Shown piece by piece: positions 1-8,656 of a DNA stretch of 64,000 nucleotides. The DNA is taken from NCBI GenBank assembly GCA_913046825.1, contig CAJWTF010000004.1:1-64000 (forward strand). Direction: 5' to 3'. Below the pieces are notes generated by a model. That model was not told the DNA's origin, did not search any database, and saw nothing but the letters and a program-made list of their open reading frames with translations. The position numbers and the translations under genes are program-made. This stretch comes from an uncultured Rickettsiales bacterium. Lineage in GTDB: Bacteria > Pseudomonadota > Alphaproteobacteria > UBA8366. How positions within the stretch are numbered: the stretch's first letter is position 1; each line of letters opens with the position of its first letter.

Positions 1-187
1 ATGTTATTCGCGAACGTGAATTGATCGAAAAGCTGCTCCAAAAGAGAAATATGTTGTGGCACAAATTAGGCGAGCAAAAGAAACTTTGTGCTGCTGTGGC
101 AATTAGGGATCTTATCGCATTCAAGCACCCCTTGTTAGTCTACCTGGGGCTTATAAATGCCTACCGTAGCATTATTGGGAGGACCGG

Positions 188-715
188 ATGTCCGACACGC
201 CAGCCTGGCAGGGCGAACTTTACGACCTGCTGAAAAATGAATTTGATGTGACGCAATTCTCGTATGTGCCTGATGCGGGCCATCGGGAGTTAATCAACCG
301 TTCCATCGCTGATCCGGACGTCCATTCCGTCTCGGTGACCACTGAGGAGGAAGGCGTGGCGCTGCAATGCGGTGCGCATCTTGGTGGCGCGCGCAGCGTG
401 TTGCTGATGCAGTCGAGCGGTGTCGGAAATTGCGTAAACTTTTTCTCGCTGGTTGCTCACGGACGGTTCCCGTTCCTGACCTTCGTCTCCATGCGTGGTG
501 ATTTCGGCGAAGGTAACGCTTGGCAATTGGCGATGGGTAAGTCGACGCAGCCTGTACTCGAAGCATCCGGCATTACTTGTTTTGCTGTCGATCGGGAAGA
601 GGACCTCATCCCGACCGCGCGCGCCGCCTGCACCATGGCGTACCAATCAGATGATGCCATCGCGGTTCTGCTGACGCAGAAGCTGCTTGGCGCCAAAGCT
701 TTCCCGAGCGGATAG
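188..715 (+). CDS. ThDP-dependent decarboxylase, PYR-domain (alpha) subunit, sulfopyruvate/phosphonopyruvate type
   Basis: A 175-residue protein matching the N-terminal pyrimidine-binding half of split thiamine-diphosphate 2-oxoacid decarboxylases (ComD-like, also the N half of phosphonopyruvate decarboxylase). The region around residues 50-60 (VTTEEEGVAL) carries the glutamate that activates ThDP in this fold, and the following Gly/Ala-rich stretch (GAHLGGARSVLLMQSSGVGN) is typical. A good ribosome site (GGGAGG) lies five bases before the ATG. The partner subunit starts 10 bases after the stop, so the two should be co-translated and form a heteromer. Substrate cannot be fixed from sequence: sulfopyruvate, phosphonopyruvate or another 3-carbon oxoacid is possible. 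The family assignment is secure; the substrate is inference. Confidence 0.85.
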   Translation: MSDTPAWQGELYDLLKNEFDVTQFSYVPDAGHRELINRSIADPDVHSVSVTTEEEGVALQCGAHLGGARSVLLMQSSGVGNCVNFFSLVAHGRFPFLTFVSMRGDFGEGNAWQLAMGKSTQPVLEASGITCFAVDREEDLIPTARAACTMAYQSDDAIAVLLTQKLLGAKAFPSG

Positions 716-725
716 GAGAAACCAC

Positions 726-1355
726 ATGTCATCGAAACCAGGCCTCCGGCTCGGTCCGGACACGGATGTCGCCGACGGCGTCCTCGAACGCCGCCACGCC
801 GTCTCGTCCTTGATTGGCGATCCCGGCGATACGCTTTTCATCTCCGGCTTGGCCGGTAGTAAGGACGATGTGCTCAGCGTCGTTGGCGCGGACAGCACCG
901 CCGCCTTCACCTTATCGGGCGCCATGGGTGCCGCCGTCGCAATGGGTCTCGGCCTCGCGTTGGCGCAGCCGGACCGTAAGGTAGTGGTTGTGACCGGTGA
1001 TGGTGAATTGCTGATGAATGTTGGCACATTGGCGTCGGTCGGCGTGCTCAATCCGCCGAATCTTTCGATCATATGCGTTGATAACGAGCATTACGGTGAG
1101 ACCGGCTGGCAAGAAAGCCATACGGGGCGCGGCGTTGATATTGCCAAGATGGCCGAAGGCGGCAGCATTCCGAACGTTCGCACGGTAACGAAAGAGGCGG
1201 AGTTGGCCGAAGCCGCCCAGATGTTGAGTGAGGGCAACGGCACGTCTTTCGTGCTGGTCAAGGTAGCACCGACAAAAGCGGCGTCGATCTATCGCTCCCG
1301 GGATGCGTCTTGGCACAAAGGAAAATTCCGCGAGGCGCTGCTGGGGCATAACTAA
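726..1355 (+). CDS. ThDP-dependent decarboxylase, PP-domain (beta) subunit
   Basis: A 209-residue subunit carrying the pyrophosphate/Mg-binding half of the enzyme (ComE-like). The ThDP motif is visible: GDG at residues 91-93, LLMN following, and the Asn of VDNEHYGETG near residue 120. The ATG at 726 is chosen because AGGAGA sits eight bases upstream and overlaps the stop of the alpha gene; the open frame extends further up but without a ribosome site. Together with the alpha subunit it would decarboxylate a 2-oxoacid to an aldehyde, for example sulfopyruvate to sulfoacetaldehyde. No sulfonate or phosphonate transporter or transaminase lies nearby, so the pathway is open. Confidence 0.85.
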   Translation: MSSKPGLRLGPDTDVADGVLERRHAVSSLIGDPGDTLFISGLAGSKDDVLSVVGADSTAAFTLSGAMGAAVAMGLGLALAQPDRKVVVVTGDGELLMNVGTLASVGVLNPPNLSIICVDNEHYGETGWQESHTGRGVDIAKMAEGGSIPNVRTVTKEAELAEAAQMLSEGNGTSFVLVKVAPTKAASIYRSRDASWHKGKFREALLGHN

Positions 1356-1382
1356 TTCCCGGCCGGAATACCCGGCCGAGAA
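1356..1382. terminator. Hairpin between convergent genes
   Basis: An 11-bp stem with one mismatch (TTCCCGGCCGG, loop AATAC, CCGGCCGAGAA) lies directly after the beta-subunit stop and ten bases before the end of the convergent HAD gene. Position and GC-rich stem suggest a bidirectional terminator; there is no strong T run. Confidence 0.6.
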
Positions 1383-1391
1383 TTATACACG

Positions 1392-2108
1392 TTAAGCTCC
1401 TAATTCTTCCGCCAATTCAGGGAAAGTATCGACGACGATGTCGTGGGTTGGATTGGGTTCCGGGTCTGGCGGGCCTTCTGCTCCCCATTCGTCTGGCCGC
1501 CGCACGAAGGCGGTCTTGAACCCGACGGCCTTGGCGGCGTCGAGATCGAAATTGTGGCAGGCCACCATCAGGATATTGCTGACGTCGAGTTGCAGGAACT
1601 TGGCGCAGCCCTGATATGCTTCGGGTAAAATTTTATACTTGCCGATGGCCTCGCAGGAAATGACCGCGTCCCAGTTCAATCCGTTCTTGCGTGCAGTGTC
1701 GATAATGATCCGGAAACTGAGGATAGTGAACGATGCGCAGATGAACTTCTCGCGCAGTCTCGGCAATGTCTCTGGAAAGTCCGGCCAGCATTGCAGGCTA
1801 TGGGCCCGGTCCCACCAAATGGCACGGCGTTCCGCTTCGGTAATGGCGTCGAGGCCATAATCGGCGCAAACATCATCTACGCCCATACGGTGCGAATCGT
1901 CGAAATTATACGTCGGCGGTTCGTCCTCGCCGAGCCGCAGCATCCGGCCGAGAGACTTGCGCCGGAGGTCGTTGGCGACGGCGCCCCAATCCTTCTCCAA
2001 ACCGTGTTTGGCGCCAGCTTCCGCGAAAGCGGTGCTGAATCCGGTATGCCAGTCCAAGATCGTGCCGCCCGTATCGAAGGTAAGCGCCTTAATACCGTCT
2101 AAGCTCAT
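1392..2108 (-). CDS. HAD hydrolase, type II haloacid dehalogenase-like
   Basis: 238 residues. The nucleophile motif appears as LTFDTGGTILDW near residue 10, and the acidic motif as VACHNFDLDAAKAVGFKTAFV near residue 190, both characteristic of the (S)-2-haloacid dehalogenase/phosphoglycolate phosphatase-like branch. The family replaces a leaving group on a small carboxylic acid or dephosphorylates a small metabolite. It is the last gene of the minus-strand group CoA-transferase, TauD, TauD, SDR, HAD, separated from SDR by about 90 bases. A true dehalogenase role is possible but the motif DTGGT is also compatible with a phosphatase. Confidence 0.8.
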   Translation of the reverse strand: MSLDGIKALTFDTGGTILDWHTGFSTAFAEAGAKHGLEKDWGAVANDLRRKSLGRMLRLGEDEPPTYNFDDSHRMGVDDVCADYGLDAITEAERRAIWWDRAHSLQCWPDFPETLPRLREKFICASFTILSFRIIIDTARKNGLNWDAVISCEAIGKYKILPEAYQGCAKFLQLDVSNILMVACHNFDLDAAKAVGFKTAFVRRPDEWGAEGPPDPEPNPTHDIVVDTFPELAEELGA

Positions 2109-2200
2109 GATAGAATGCCCCTAATTCAGATTTAAGAATTTCGTTGATGATTTCACGCACCTCTATAAGGCGCAATAAACGCTTCTGTGAAGCAAGAAAT

Positions 2201-2971
2201 CTATCCGATGGTCCAACCGCCGTCGACGAGAAGTGACGCGCCGGTGATCATGGCAGCCGCATCGGATGCCAGAAAAACGATAGCGCCCATCAGGTCCTCA
2301 ACCTGGCCAGTTCGGCCGAGCTTAATCTTCGATAACACCGCGTCGTGGAACTCCGGGTCCTTGAGCATTTCCTTCGCCAGCGGTGTCTCGATGAAAGTGG
2401 GTGCGATGCTGTTTACGCGAATACCGTTGGGGGCGAGTTCCATCGCCAGCGATTTAGTTAGACCCTCAAGCGCCCATTTCGATGAGCAATAAACCGTGCG
2501 GAGCGGCCCGCCTACGTGGCCCATTTGCGAGGAGATGTTGATAATTGCCCCCGATTTCTCCGCCGTGAGAAGACCATCGGTCACCGCCTGCGCCACAAAA
2601 TAAGCCGCCCGCAGATTTAAATCGAGAACCGTATCGAAATCATCCTCGCTCGTCGCCGCCATGGTCTTCGGACGATTGGTGCCTGCGTTATTGATCAGTA
2701 TATCGAACGGCCCGCGTTCCGTAATTGCGGCCCGCATGGCAGCGGTTTCCAGAATATCCAGAACCAGTGTATCCGCCGTCCTGCCTGCCGCGCGAATAGC
2801 CTCGGCGGCTTCTTCTATTTCGGAGCCGGTTCGAGAGATGAGACACACCTCCGCACCGGCTTCACCAAGGGCAGCGGCGGCGGCGAGACCGATACCGCGC
2901 CCGGCGCCAGTCACCAAGGCACGTCTACCGTCGAGGCGAAATGACGGCGTTTTCGGCAGGGATATGGTCAT
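2201..2971 (-). CDS. SDR family NAD(P)-dependent oxidoreductase
   Basis: 256 residues of a classical short-chain dehydrogenase: cofactor motif TGAGRGIG at 21-28, NNAG at 94-97, catalytic Ser near 147, Tyr161 and Lys165 (YCSSK). The C-terminal DGGWTIG ending is usual. The start at 2971 is chosen because its ATG overlaps the TGA of the upstream dioxygenase (ATGA), and the protein then begins at the usual distance from the Rossmann motif. Translational coupling to the TauD pair suggests it oxidises or reduces a product of those enzymes; the substrate is unknown. Confidence 0.88.
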   Translation of the reverse strand: MTISLPKTPSFRLDGRRALVTGAGRGIGLAAAAALGEAGAEVCLISRTGSEIEEAAEAIRAAGRTADTLVLDILETAAMRAAITERGPFDILINNAGTNRPKTMAATSEDDFDTVLDLNLRAAYFVAQAVTDGLLTAEKSGAIINISSQMGHVGGPLRTVYCSSKWALEGLTKSLAMELAPNGIRVNSIAPTFIETPLAKEMLKDPEFHDAVLSKIKLGRTGQVEDLMGAIVFLASDAAAMITGASLLVDGGWTIG

Positions 2972-3789
2972 AGGGTGCGTTCTCCCCGGATCGTGATCCG
3001 GTGCATGACACGACGGTGGCCGTGATAGTCGTTCAACGCCATATGCTGGGTGCATCGATTGTCCCAAAAGGCGAGGGTGCCGACTTCCCAACGCAGACGG
3101 CAGGTGAACTCGGGTCGGGATGCATGGGTGCGTAAAAAATCAAGTAATGGACGGCTTTCTTCCGGCGTCATGCCTTCAATGTGCCGTGTAATTCGGTCGT
3201 AACAAATATAGAGGACGGGCTTGCCGGTCTCGCTATGTGGGCGAACCAAGGGGTGTATTGCGGGTTCTGCATGTTTCTCTGGGTCTTTCAGCTTGCCCTT
3301 CATTGCCGCCGAGCGGCCCTTCTTCTTGTCGTAGAGATTGAAAGTCTTGAGCTCAGCAATGGCCGCCTTCATGCCGTCCGACAGATTGTCGTAGGCGAGA
3401 TAGAGGTTGCCGAACATCGTATCGCCGCCTGCCGCCGGGACTTCCTTCGCATATAGCATTGTGCCCATGGAGGGTGTAGGCGTGAACATCTGGTCAGTGT
3501 GCCAATTTCCGCCGAAGGTGTGGGTGTCCTCCGGGTTCTTCACGATCTCGATGATTTCCGGATGGTCGGGCAGGCCGGGCATATAAGGGTGAAAATGTGG
3601 TTCTCCCCAACGCTTTGCCAAGGCCAGCTGCTGGGCTGGGGTGATGTCTTGATCGCGGAAAAAGACCATGCCGTGATCGAGCAGGATATTGTGAATTTCC
3701 GCGAAGGTATCGTCGTCGACTTCGCGCAGGTCCGCACCGCGTACTTCCGCACCCATCGCGCCCGACAGCGGGATGGCTTCGAGGGTCAT
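2968..3789 (-). CDS. TauD/TfdA family Fe(II)/2-oxoglutarate dioxygenase (copy 1)
   Basis: 273 residues. The metal triad is visible: His97 and Asp99 in NWHTDQMF and the distal His249 in DNRCTQHMAL; the 2-oxoglutarate-binding arginines lie in RRVMHRI (260-264). The family couples 2-oxoglutarate decarboxylation to hydroxylation, often releasing sulfite, a phenol or an amine from its substrate (taurine and 2,4-D are classic). The start at 3789 is supported by an ATGA overlap with the preceding paralogue; the protein begins MTLEAIPLSGAMGAE, matching paralogues. About half its residues are shared with its tandem neighbour by eye, pointing to duplication. Confidence 0.9.
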   Translation of the reverse strand: MTLEAIPLSGAMGAEVRGADLREVDDDTFAEIHNILLDHGMVFFRDQDITPAQQLALAKRWGEPHFHPYMPGLPDHPEIIEIVKNPEDTHTFGGNWHTDQMFTPTPSMGTMLYAKEVPAAGGDTMFGNLYLAYDNLSDGMKAAIAELKTFNLYDKKKGRSAAMKGKLKDPEKHAEPAIHPLVRPHSETGKPVLYICYDRITRHIEGMTPEESRPLLDFLRTHASRPEFTCRLRWEVGTLAFWDNRCTQHMALNDYHGHRRVMHRITIRGERTL

Positions 3790-4634
3790 TCCGCGGCCTC
3801 TACCTGGTCCACACCGATTGTTGGATCGCCCTTGACGGTAATGCGATGCATGACGCGGCGATGATCTGGATAGTCGTCGAGCGCCATATGTAGCAGGCAC
3901 CGATTATCCCAAATGGCGAGCGTGCCGAGTTCCCAGCGCAGTCGACAGGTAAATTCCGGTCGGGTGGTGTGTTGGAGCAGATACTCGATTAAGGGTCGGC
4001 TCTCCTCGCGGGTCATACCGTCGAAATGCCGGGTCGTCCGCATGTCGTTGAGGTAGAGCGCGCGATTACCGGTTTCGGGATGGACGCGAACCAGGGGGTG
4101 TGTCGCCAGATCGGCGGGTTTGTCCTGGTCTGGTATTTTCTCAGCCATACGGCGGGACCGTGGTGCCTGTTTGTCATACTGGTTGACTGTGCGCAGACGG
4201 CAAGCCATCGCCTTCATCCCGTCGGAAAGTGCCTCATAGGCATGGGTCAAACTGGCGAACAACGTATCGCCACCCACGGGAGGCACTTCCCGCGCGTAGA
4301 GCATCGTCGCCATGGCGGGGCTCGGTGTAAAAATTTGGTCCGTGTGCCAATGATCGCCAAAGCGGTTCCGCTCCCCCGCTTCCTTGACAATCTCCATGAT
4401 CTCCGGCCGTTCAGGCAGGCCATTCAGATAGGGGTGTAGATGAATTTCCCCCCATTGCTCGGCGAAGGCGAGTTGTTCGTCGGGTGTCAGGTTTTGATCG
4501 CGAAAACAGATTACGCTATGGTCGAGCAACGCTTGGCGGATACCTGCGAACGCGCCGTCTTCAAGTTTCGCTAGATTGACACCCTGAATTTCGGCACCAA
4601 TGCTGCCGGAAAGCGGTACGATTTTCATCGTCAT
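3786..4634 (-). CDS. TauD/TfdA family Fe(II)/2-oxoglutarate dioxygenase (copy 2, tandem)
   Basis: 282 residues. Metal ligands His97 and Asp99 in HWHTDQIF, distal His in DNRCLLHMALDDY, arginines in RRVMHRIT. The upstream ATG at 4652 is rejected; AGGAG lies six bases before the ATG at 4634, while ATG 4628 is possible. It is the first of two tandem dioxygenase genes and is likely to act on a related substrate. The C-terminus continues about 12 residues further than copy 1. Iron- and oxygen-dependent, cytoplasmic. Substrate unknown. Confidence 0.9.
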   Translation of the reverse strand: MTMKIVPLSGSIGAEIQGVNLAKLEDGAFAGIRQALLDHSVICFRDQNLTPDEQLAFAEQWGEIHLHPYLNGLPERPEIMEIVKEAGERNRFGDHWHTDQIFTPSPAMATMLYAREVPPVGGDTLFASLTHAYEALSDGMKAMACRLRTVNQYDKQAPRSRRMAEKIPDQDKPADLATHPLVRVHPETGNRALYLNDMRTTRHFDGMTREESRPLIEYLLQHTTRPEFTCRLRWELGTLAIWDNRCLLHMALDDYPDHRRVMHRITVKGDPTIGVDQVEAAE

Positions 4635-4654
4635 GCCTCGCTCCTGCTTCACAA

Positions 4655-4683
4655 CCTCATCTTAAGCTGCTCGAAGGATGAGG
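4655..4683. repeat. Small hairpin repeat (CTCGAAGGATGAGG type)
   Basis: CCTCATC (4655-4661) pairs with GATGAGG (4677-4683), with the CTCGAAGGATG core seen again near 35443-35465. It lies between the CoA-transferase and TauD copy 2. This looks like a dispersed intergenic hairpin common in alphaproteobacteria; it could attenuate transcription within the operon. Confidence 0.5.
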
Positions 4684-4694
4684 CTTTCGAAATG

Positions 4695-5918
4695 CTAAAC
4701 CGTACCTTCCGCTTTTAACGCCGCGATTTCCTCTTCGGACATTCCCAGCCAATCGTTGAGGATAACTTCGTTATGTTCGCCTAAAAGCGGCGCGGGTTCC
4801 ACCTTCACGTCATTACCGCTCATACGAACCGGCCAAGCGGGCATCTTCACCTTGCCGCGCGTCGGATGGTCGATCCATTGGAAAATACCACGATCTTCGA
4901 AATCCTGATTCTCGCTGAGCTCGAGCGTGTCGTAGATGGCGCCGCAGGGCACGCCGCCGCCGCCGATCGTCTCCATGGCTTCCGCCTTGGTGCGCTCCAT
5001 GGTCCAGGGCTCGAGCATGGCGTTGATTTCTTCCTTATGAGCAAAGCGGTCACGGGCGGTCTCAAAGCGCTCGTCGCCAATGAGGTCTGCGCGGCCGATG
5101 ACTTCCAGCAATCGGTGCCATTGCCGGTTATTGGCGCGGTTCACATAGATATAGACGTAGTCATTGGAGCCACCGGGCTTACACGGGAATAGACCCATTG
5201 GTGCATTGCCGCCCGTGACGACGCCTTCGCCCGCCCGTGCGGACGGCTTGCCCGTCTTCATTGTGTCCGAGATCGCGAGCCGCGCGTATTGCAGCATGGC
5301 GTCCTGCATGGCGAGGGTGATGCGCTGGCCCTCGCCGGTCTCACGCTTCTGGTAGAGTGCCCCCAGGATGCTGATCGCCATCAGCATTCCGGTGCCGGTA
5401 TCGCCCAGCGTGGCACCCGGTTTCAACGGACGTCCGTCCGGCTCGCCGGTGATCGACATGATGCCGCCGGCCGCTTGGCCGATCATATCGAAGGACAGGA
5501 AATCGCTATATGGTCCGTCCTCAGCGAAACCCTTCACTTGCGCGTAGATGATCGATGGATTGACCTTCTTAACTTCGTCGTAGCCCAAGCCCAATCGCTC
5601 GATTACGCCGGGGGCAAAATTTTCGATCATCACATCGGCCTCGGCGGCCAATTTTTTGACAATCGCCAAGCCTTCCTCAGATTTGAGATCCGCCGTAATG
5701 CTTTTCTTATTGGCGTTGAAGATGAGGAAATAATAAGCGTCGGTGACGCCGTCTTCCGACGACGCGAGGCGACCCTGGTCGCCGCCCTTTGGGTTTTCGA
5801 CCTTTGCTACATCGGCGCCGAGCCAGGCCAATGCCTCCGTGCAGGATGGTCCCGCCTCGAACTGTGTGAGGTCTAGAACCTTGATACCCGCCAGTGATCC
5901 CTTGCCGTTCGCCGACAT
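4695..5918 (-). CDS. CoA-transferase family III (CaiB/BaiF)
   Basis: 407 residues, normal length for formyl-CoA-transferase-like enzymes. The N-terminus IKVLDLTQFEAGPSCTEALAWLGADVAKVE and the middle FDMIGQAAGG (Asp near residue 144 is the expected acyl-anhydride nucleophile) are characteristic. It moves CoA between acyl-CoA and a free carboxylic acid. It heads the minus-strand group with two dioxygenases, SDR and HAD, so it probably activates the carboxylate substrate or product of that pathway. A ribosome site (AAGGAGT) precedes the ATG. Confidence 0.9.
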   Translation of the reverse strand: MSANGKGSLAGIKVLDLTQFEAGPSCTEALAWLGADVAKVENPKGGDQGRLASSEDGVTDAYYFLIFNANKKSITADLKSEEGLAIVKKLAAEADVMIENFAPGVIERLGLGYDEVKKVNPSIIYAQVKGFAEDGPYSDFLSFDMIGQAAGGIMSITGEPDGRPLKPGATLGDTGTGMLMAISILGALYQKRETGEGQRITLAMQDAMLQYARLAISDTMKTGKPSARAGEGVVTGGNAPMGLFPCKPGGSNDYVYIYVNRANNRQWHRLLEVIGRADLIGDERFETARDRFAHKEEINAMLEPWTMERTKAEAMETIGGGGVPCGAIYDTLELSENQDFEDRGIFQWIDHPTRGKVKMPAWPVRMSGNDVKVEPAPLLGEHNEVILNDWLGMSEEEIAALKAEGTV

Positions 5919-6030
5919 GCCTTACTCCTTCAATACGCGCCATTTGGTCAGTTGGTAAAGAAGGTACAAAAGCTAGGACGGAAGGCAATGGGGACTAAAT
6001 TGCTAATTGTTCTTATGGAAAGGCTCCCAA

Positions 6031-7077
6031 ATGAAAGTTCTACAAACTCTTCCCCAAAACGACCTGAATGATATACCGGCGGCCGCCAAAGCGGCGGAGG
6101 TTGCCGGGTTCGATATGGTCTGTACGATGGAGAACCGGCACGATCCGTTTCTCTCGCTCGGTGTCGCCGCCGTGACAACCGAGAAGATCATGCTGGGGAC
6201 GGCAATCGCCATCGCGTTTCCGCGCAGTCCCATGGTCGTCGCCAATGCGTGCTGGGATTTGCAGGTCGCGAGCAAGGGACGGTTTGTCCTGGGATTGGGT
6301 CCGCAAATTCGGCCTCACAATGAAAAACGCTTCTCCGTGCCGTGGTCGCCTCCGGTGCCGCGCTTGCGGGAATATGTGAATGCTTTGCGGGCCATTTGGC
6401 GCTGCTGGGAGACGGGAGAGAAACTCGATTTCCGGGGCGAGCATTACACTTTCACACTGATGATCCCGAATTTCGTCCCGCCGTCCACAGGCCAAGCACC
6501 GGTGCCGGTGACCATCGCGGCGGTCGGCGATCACTCGCTGCGCCTCTCGGGAGAAGCCTGCGATGGTGTGCGCTTACATCCGTTTTGCACCCGCTCCTAT
6601 CTCGAGGACGTGGTGATGAAGCGGGTCGAGGAGGGCATGGCGAAGACCGGCCGCACCCGCGAGAAATTCGAAGTGACCGGCGGCGGTTTCGTCGCCACCG
6701 GGGAGAATGACGAGGAAGTCGACAAGGTCGCCGAATGGGTTCGTTACCGGATTGCCTTCTACGGATCGACGCCGAGCTATTGGCCCGTCTTCGAACATCA
6801 CGGCCACGGCGACCTCGGGCGCAAACTCAACCAGATGACGAAGGACGGAAAGTGGGATCAGATCTCCGCACAAATTCCCGATGACCTCCTCCACAAATTC
6901 GCAGCAATAGCGCGCTTCGATCAGCTAGCGGGGGCGGTTGAAAAACGCTTCGGAGGTGCGGCGGATGCCATTTATGCCAGTACCTCGCAGGATATCCGCC
7001 CGCAGATCCCGGCCGACGTCCTGCAAGATATCGCGCGTGTGCCGACGGCGTTTCAGGGTTTTTCGACGGACTGGTAG
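6031..7077 (+). CDS. LLM-class flavin-dependent oxidoreductase (F420-type branch)
   Basis: 348 residues of the luciferase-like monooxygenase fold. The pattern DMVCTMENRHDPFLSLGVAAVTTEKIMLGTAIAIAFPRSP, then QVASKGRFVLGLG, matches the TIGR03617-like branch of F420/FMN-dependent oxidoreductases. I start at the ATG 6031 (GGAAAGG seven bases upstream) rather than the in-frame TTG 24 bases earlier. It is divergent from the CoA-transferase operon, with about 110 bases of shared upstream DNA. Such enzymes oxidise or reduce small organic compounds using reduced flavin; the cofactor (FMN or F420) cannot be told from sequence alone. Confidence 0.85.
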   Translation: MKVLQTLPQNDLNDIPAAAKAAEVAGFDMVCTMENRHDPFLSLGVAAVTTEKIMLGTAIAIAFPRSPMVVANACWDLQVASKGRFVLGLGPQIRPHNEKRFSVPWSPPVPRLREYVNALRAIWRCWETGEKLDFRGEHYTFTLMIPNFVPPSTGQAPVPVTIAAVGDHSLRLSGEACDGVRLHPFCTRSYLEDVVMKRVEEGMAKTGRTREKFEVTGGGFVATGENDEEVDKVAEWVRYRIAFYGSTPSYWPVFEHHGHGDLGRKLNQMTKDGKWDQISAQIPDDLLHKFAAIARFDQLAGAVEKRFGGAADAIYASTSQDIRPQIPADVLQDIARVPTAFQGFSTDW

Positions 7078-7201
7078 CATGCCCACATATGACGTTTGGA
7101 ATAAGGCGTTGATCGATGCGCTTTGGTATTATGATTGCCGAATTCCACGCAAAGGCCATTGCGGCCATCAGCGGTGCCTCTCTGGAAGCGATCTACTTCA
7201 T

Positions 7202-7912
7202 TCAAACGTGCCCTTGGCGCAGTAGATGGGCCGCACCGGCTCTATCGTTGATCGAGGGGCTTTCGCCGAAAATGCGCTCCTTGGATTGCGCATATAGCTC
7301 GCGGTTCGCACCTAAGGGCGCCAATTGGCGCGCTCTGTCTATCGCCATGCTAAGCAGATCGTCGGCAGCGGCGACGTCTTGCACGAAGCCAGCGGTCTTC
7401 GCTTCGGGACCGCTCCAGCGACGGGCCAATTGCACCGTGTCGAAAAACGCGCTGCCGGACAATTTGTGCCGGAACAATGCCAGCTCCGCATCTGGGATGG
7501 CGAACCCGATCTGAATTTCGTTGGCACAGAGGTAGCCGCGATCTTCTCGCATTAGCCGCACATCATGGCACAACGCCGCCATGAAGCCGGCACCAAACCC
7601 GTGACCGTTGACGGCGCAAATGGTAGGGATCGGAAAGGTGATCAATTTTGCCATTAGGGCGAAGAATCCATCGCCGAATGCCGATTTGTCGCCGCCGTCA
7701 CCGTCGCCGTCGCCGCGCCGCCAGTCGATATCCAACCCGTTGGAAAAGAACTTTGGATCGCTGGAAGCGGTGATCATTGCCGCCGGACCGTCGGAGGCCA
7801 GAACCTCGTCCAGTTTCGAGTCGAACGCGCGGACAAAGTTAGTGTTCCACCGGTTCTCGCCCGCATCCATTGTCAGGATGAATACATCGCCGTCACGTTC
7901 AAGATTGATCAT
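7202..7912 (-). CDS. Enoyl-CoA hydratase/isomerase (crotonase) family
   Basis: 236 residues. The oxyanion-hole segment (CAVNGHGFGAGFMAALCHDVRLM) and the acidic residue in ANEIQIGF are present, but the second catalytic-glutamate region of true hydratases (GAGGTQRL) is replaced by PDAELALF. This favours the delta3-delta2-enoyl-CoA isomerase-like branch. An acidic run GDGDGDGGD sits near residue 67, encoded by a short trinucleotide repeat. It is convergent with the LLM gene and stands alone otherwise. Confidence 0.82.
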   Translation of the reverse strand: MINLERDGDVFILTMDAGENRWNTNFVRAFDSKLDEVLASDGPAAMITASSDPKFFSNGLDIDWRRGDGDGDGGDKSAFGDGFFALMAKLITFPIPTICAVNGHGFGAGFMAALCHDVRLMREDRGYLCANEIQIGFAIPDAELALFRHKLSGSAFFDTVQLARRWSGPEAKTAGFVQDVAAADDLLSMAIDRARQLAPLGANRELYAQSKERIFGESPSINDRAGAAHLLRQGHV

Positions 7913-8053
7913 TTTCGCCTCGCATTTCGTGTCTGCCCATAACTAACCGAACCAGTGGGCGAAGGCCAAGCGGCAATACACGTCGAGCGCGCCGTCACTA
8001 GCAAGATATTGGTTACTCTTTTGTATCGGCGGCGATAGTTAGCTATTTTCTGA

Positions 8054-8497
8054 GGGCAATTTAGGCGGAATATCTCTGATGAGTTGATCAAGACAATCGC
8101 CGCGAATGGTGGCGTGGTCGGGACCGTGGGCTTCCCGGTTTTTCTGACTTAGGAAGGGCAGCCAACTTTGGATCAGTTTATCGATTACATCGCCTATAAA
8201 GCCGATTTGGTGGGGATTGATTACGTCGGTATCGGTATTCATTACTACCTAGGCCAGCATCTGGTGGAGGACGATGCGGCGGCAATGGCCCGTTACGATC
8301 AATTGGTTGCCGCCGGGCATTGGCGGCCTGCTGAATACCCGCCGCCGCCTCATAAATTCCCGTCAGGCATCGAAACGCCCGAGACCTTGCACCGCACGAC
8401 CGAGGCATTGCTGTCGCGCGCATTTTCGGAAGAAGAGATTCGGAAAATTCTCGGCCTCAATTGGATGCGTGTTTATCGGGCCGTATGTTGTGGATGA
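8054..8497 (+). pseudogene. Peptidase M19 (membrane dipeptidase) C-terminal remnant
   Basis: One reading frame gives RRNISDELIKTIAANGGVVG, then GFPVFLT, a TAG at 8150-8152, then QFIDYIAYKADLVGIDYVGIGIHY and the C-terminal GIETPETLHRTTEALLSRAFSEEEIRKILGLNWMRVYRAV. These are clear landmarks of the last 150 residues of renal-dipeptidase-like M19 enzymes. An in-frame TGA at 8051 and absence of the N-terminal HxD metal site upstream show that most of the gene is missing. The 109-residue open stretch after the TAG is a fragment, not an independent gene. Confidence 0.8.
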
Positions 8498-8656
8498 TTG
8501 AACGTCTGCTTAAACCTTATGGAATTCTGCCGGAGCCCTCTGGTGGCCCGGCACCGGCCCCGCACTAACTATTGAAGGCCATGCGACGCCGTCCAGGTTG
8601 AAAATCATGCTCGCAAGGTAATGGGATGACCGTCAAAGAGCGGACAGGAGAGTAAA

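Noticed and set aside
1..187. Short open frame near the window start (21-233)
   Set aside because: It overlaps the start of the decarboxylase subunit in another frame and shows no family features; I see no gene in the first 187 bases.
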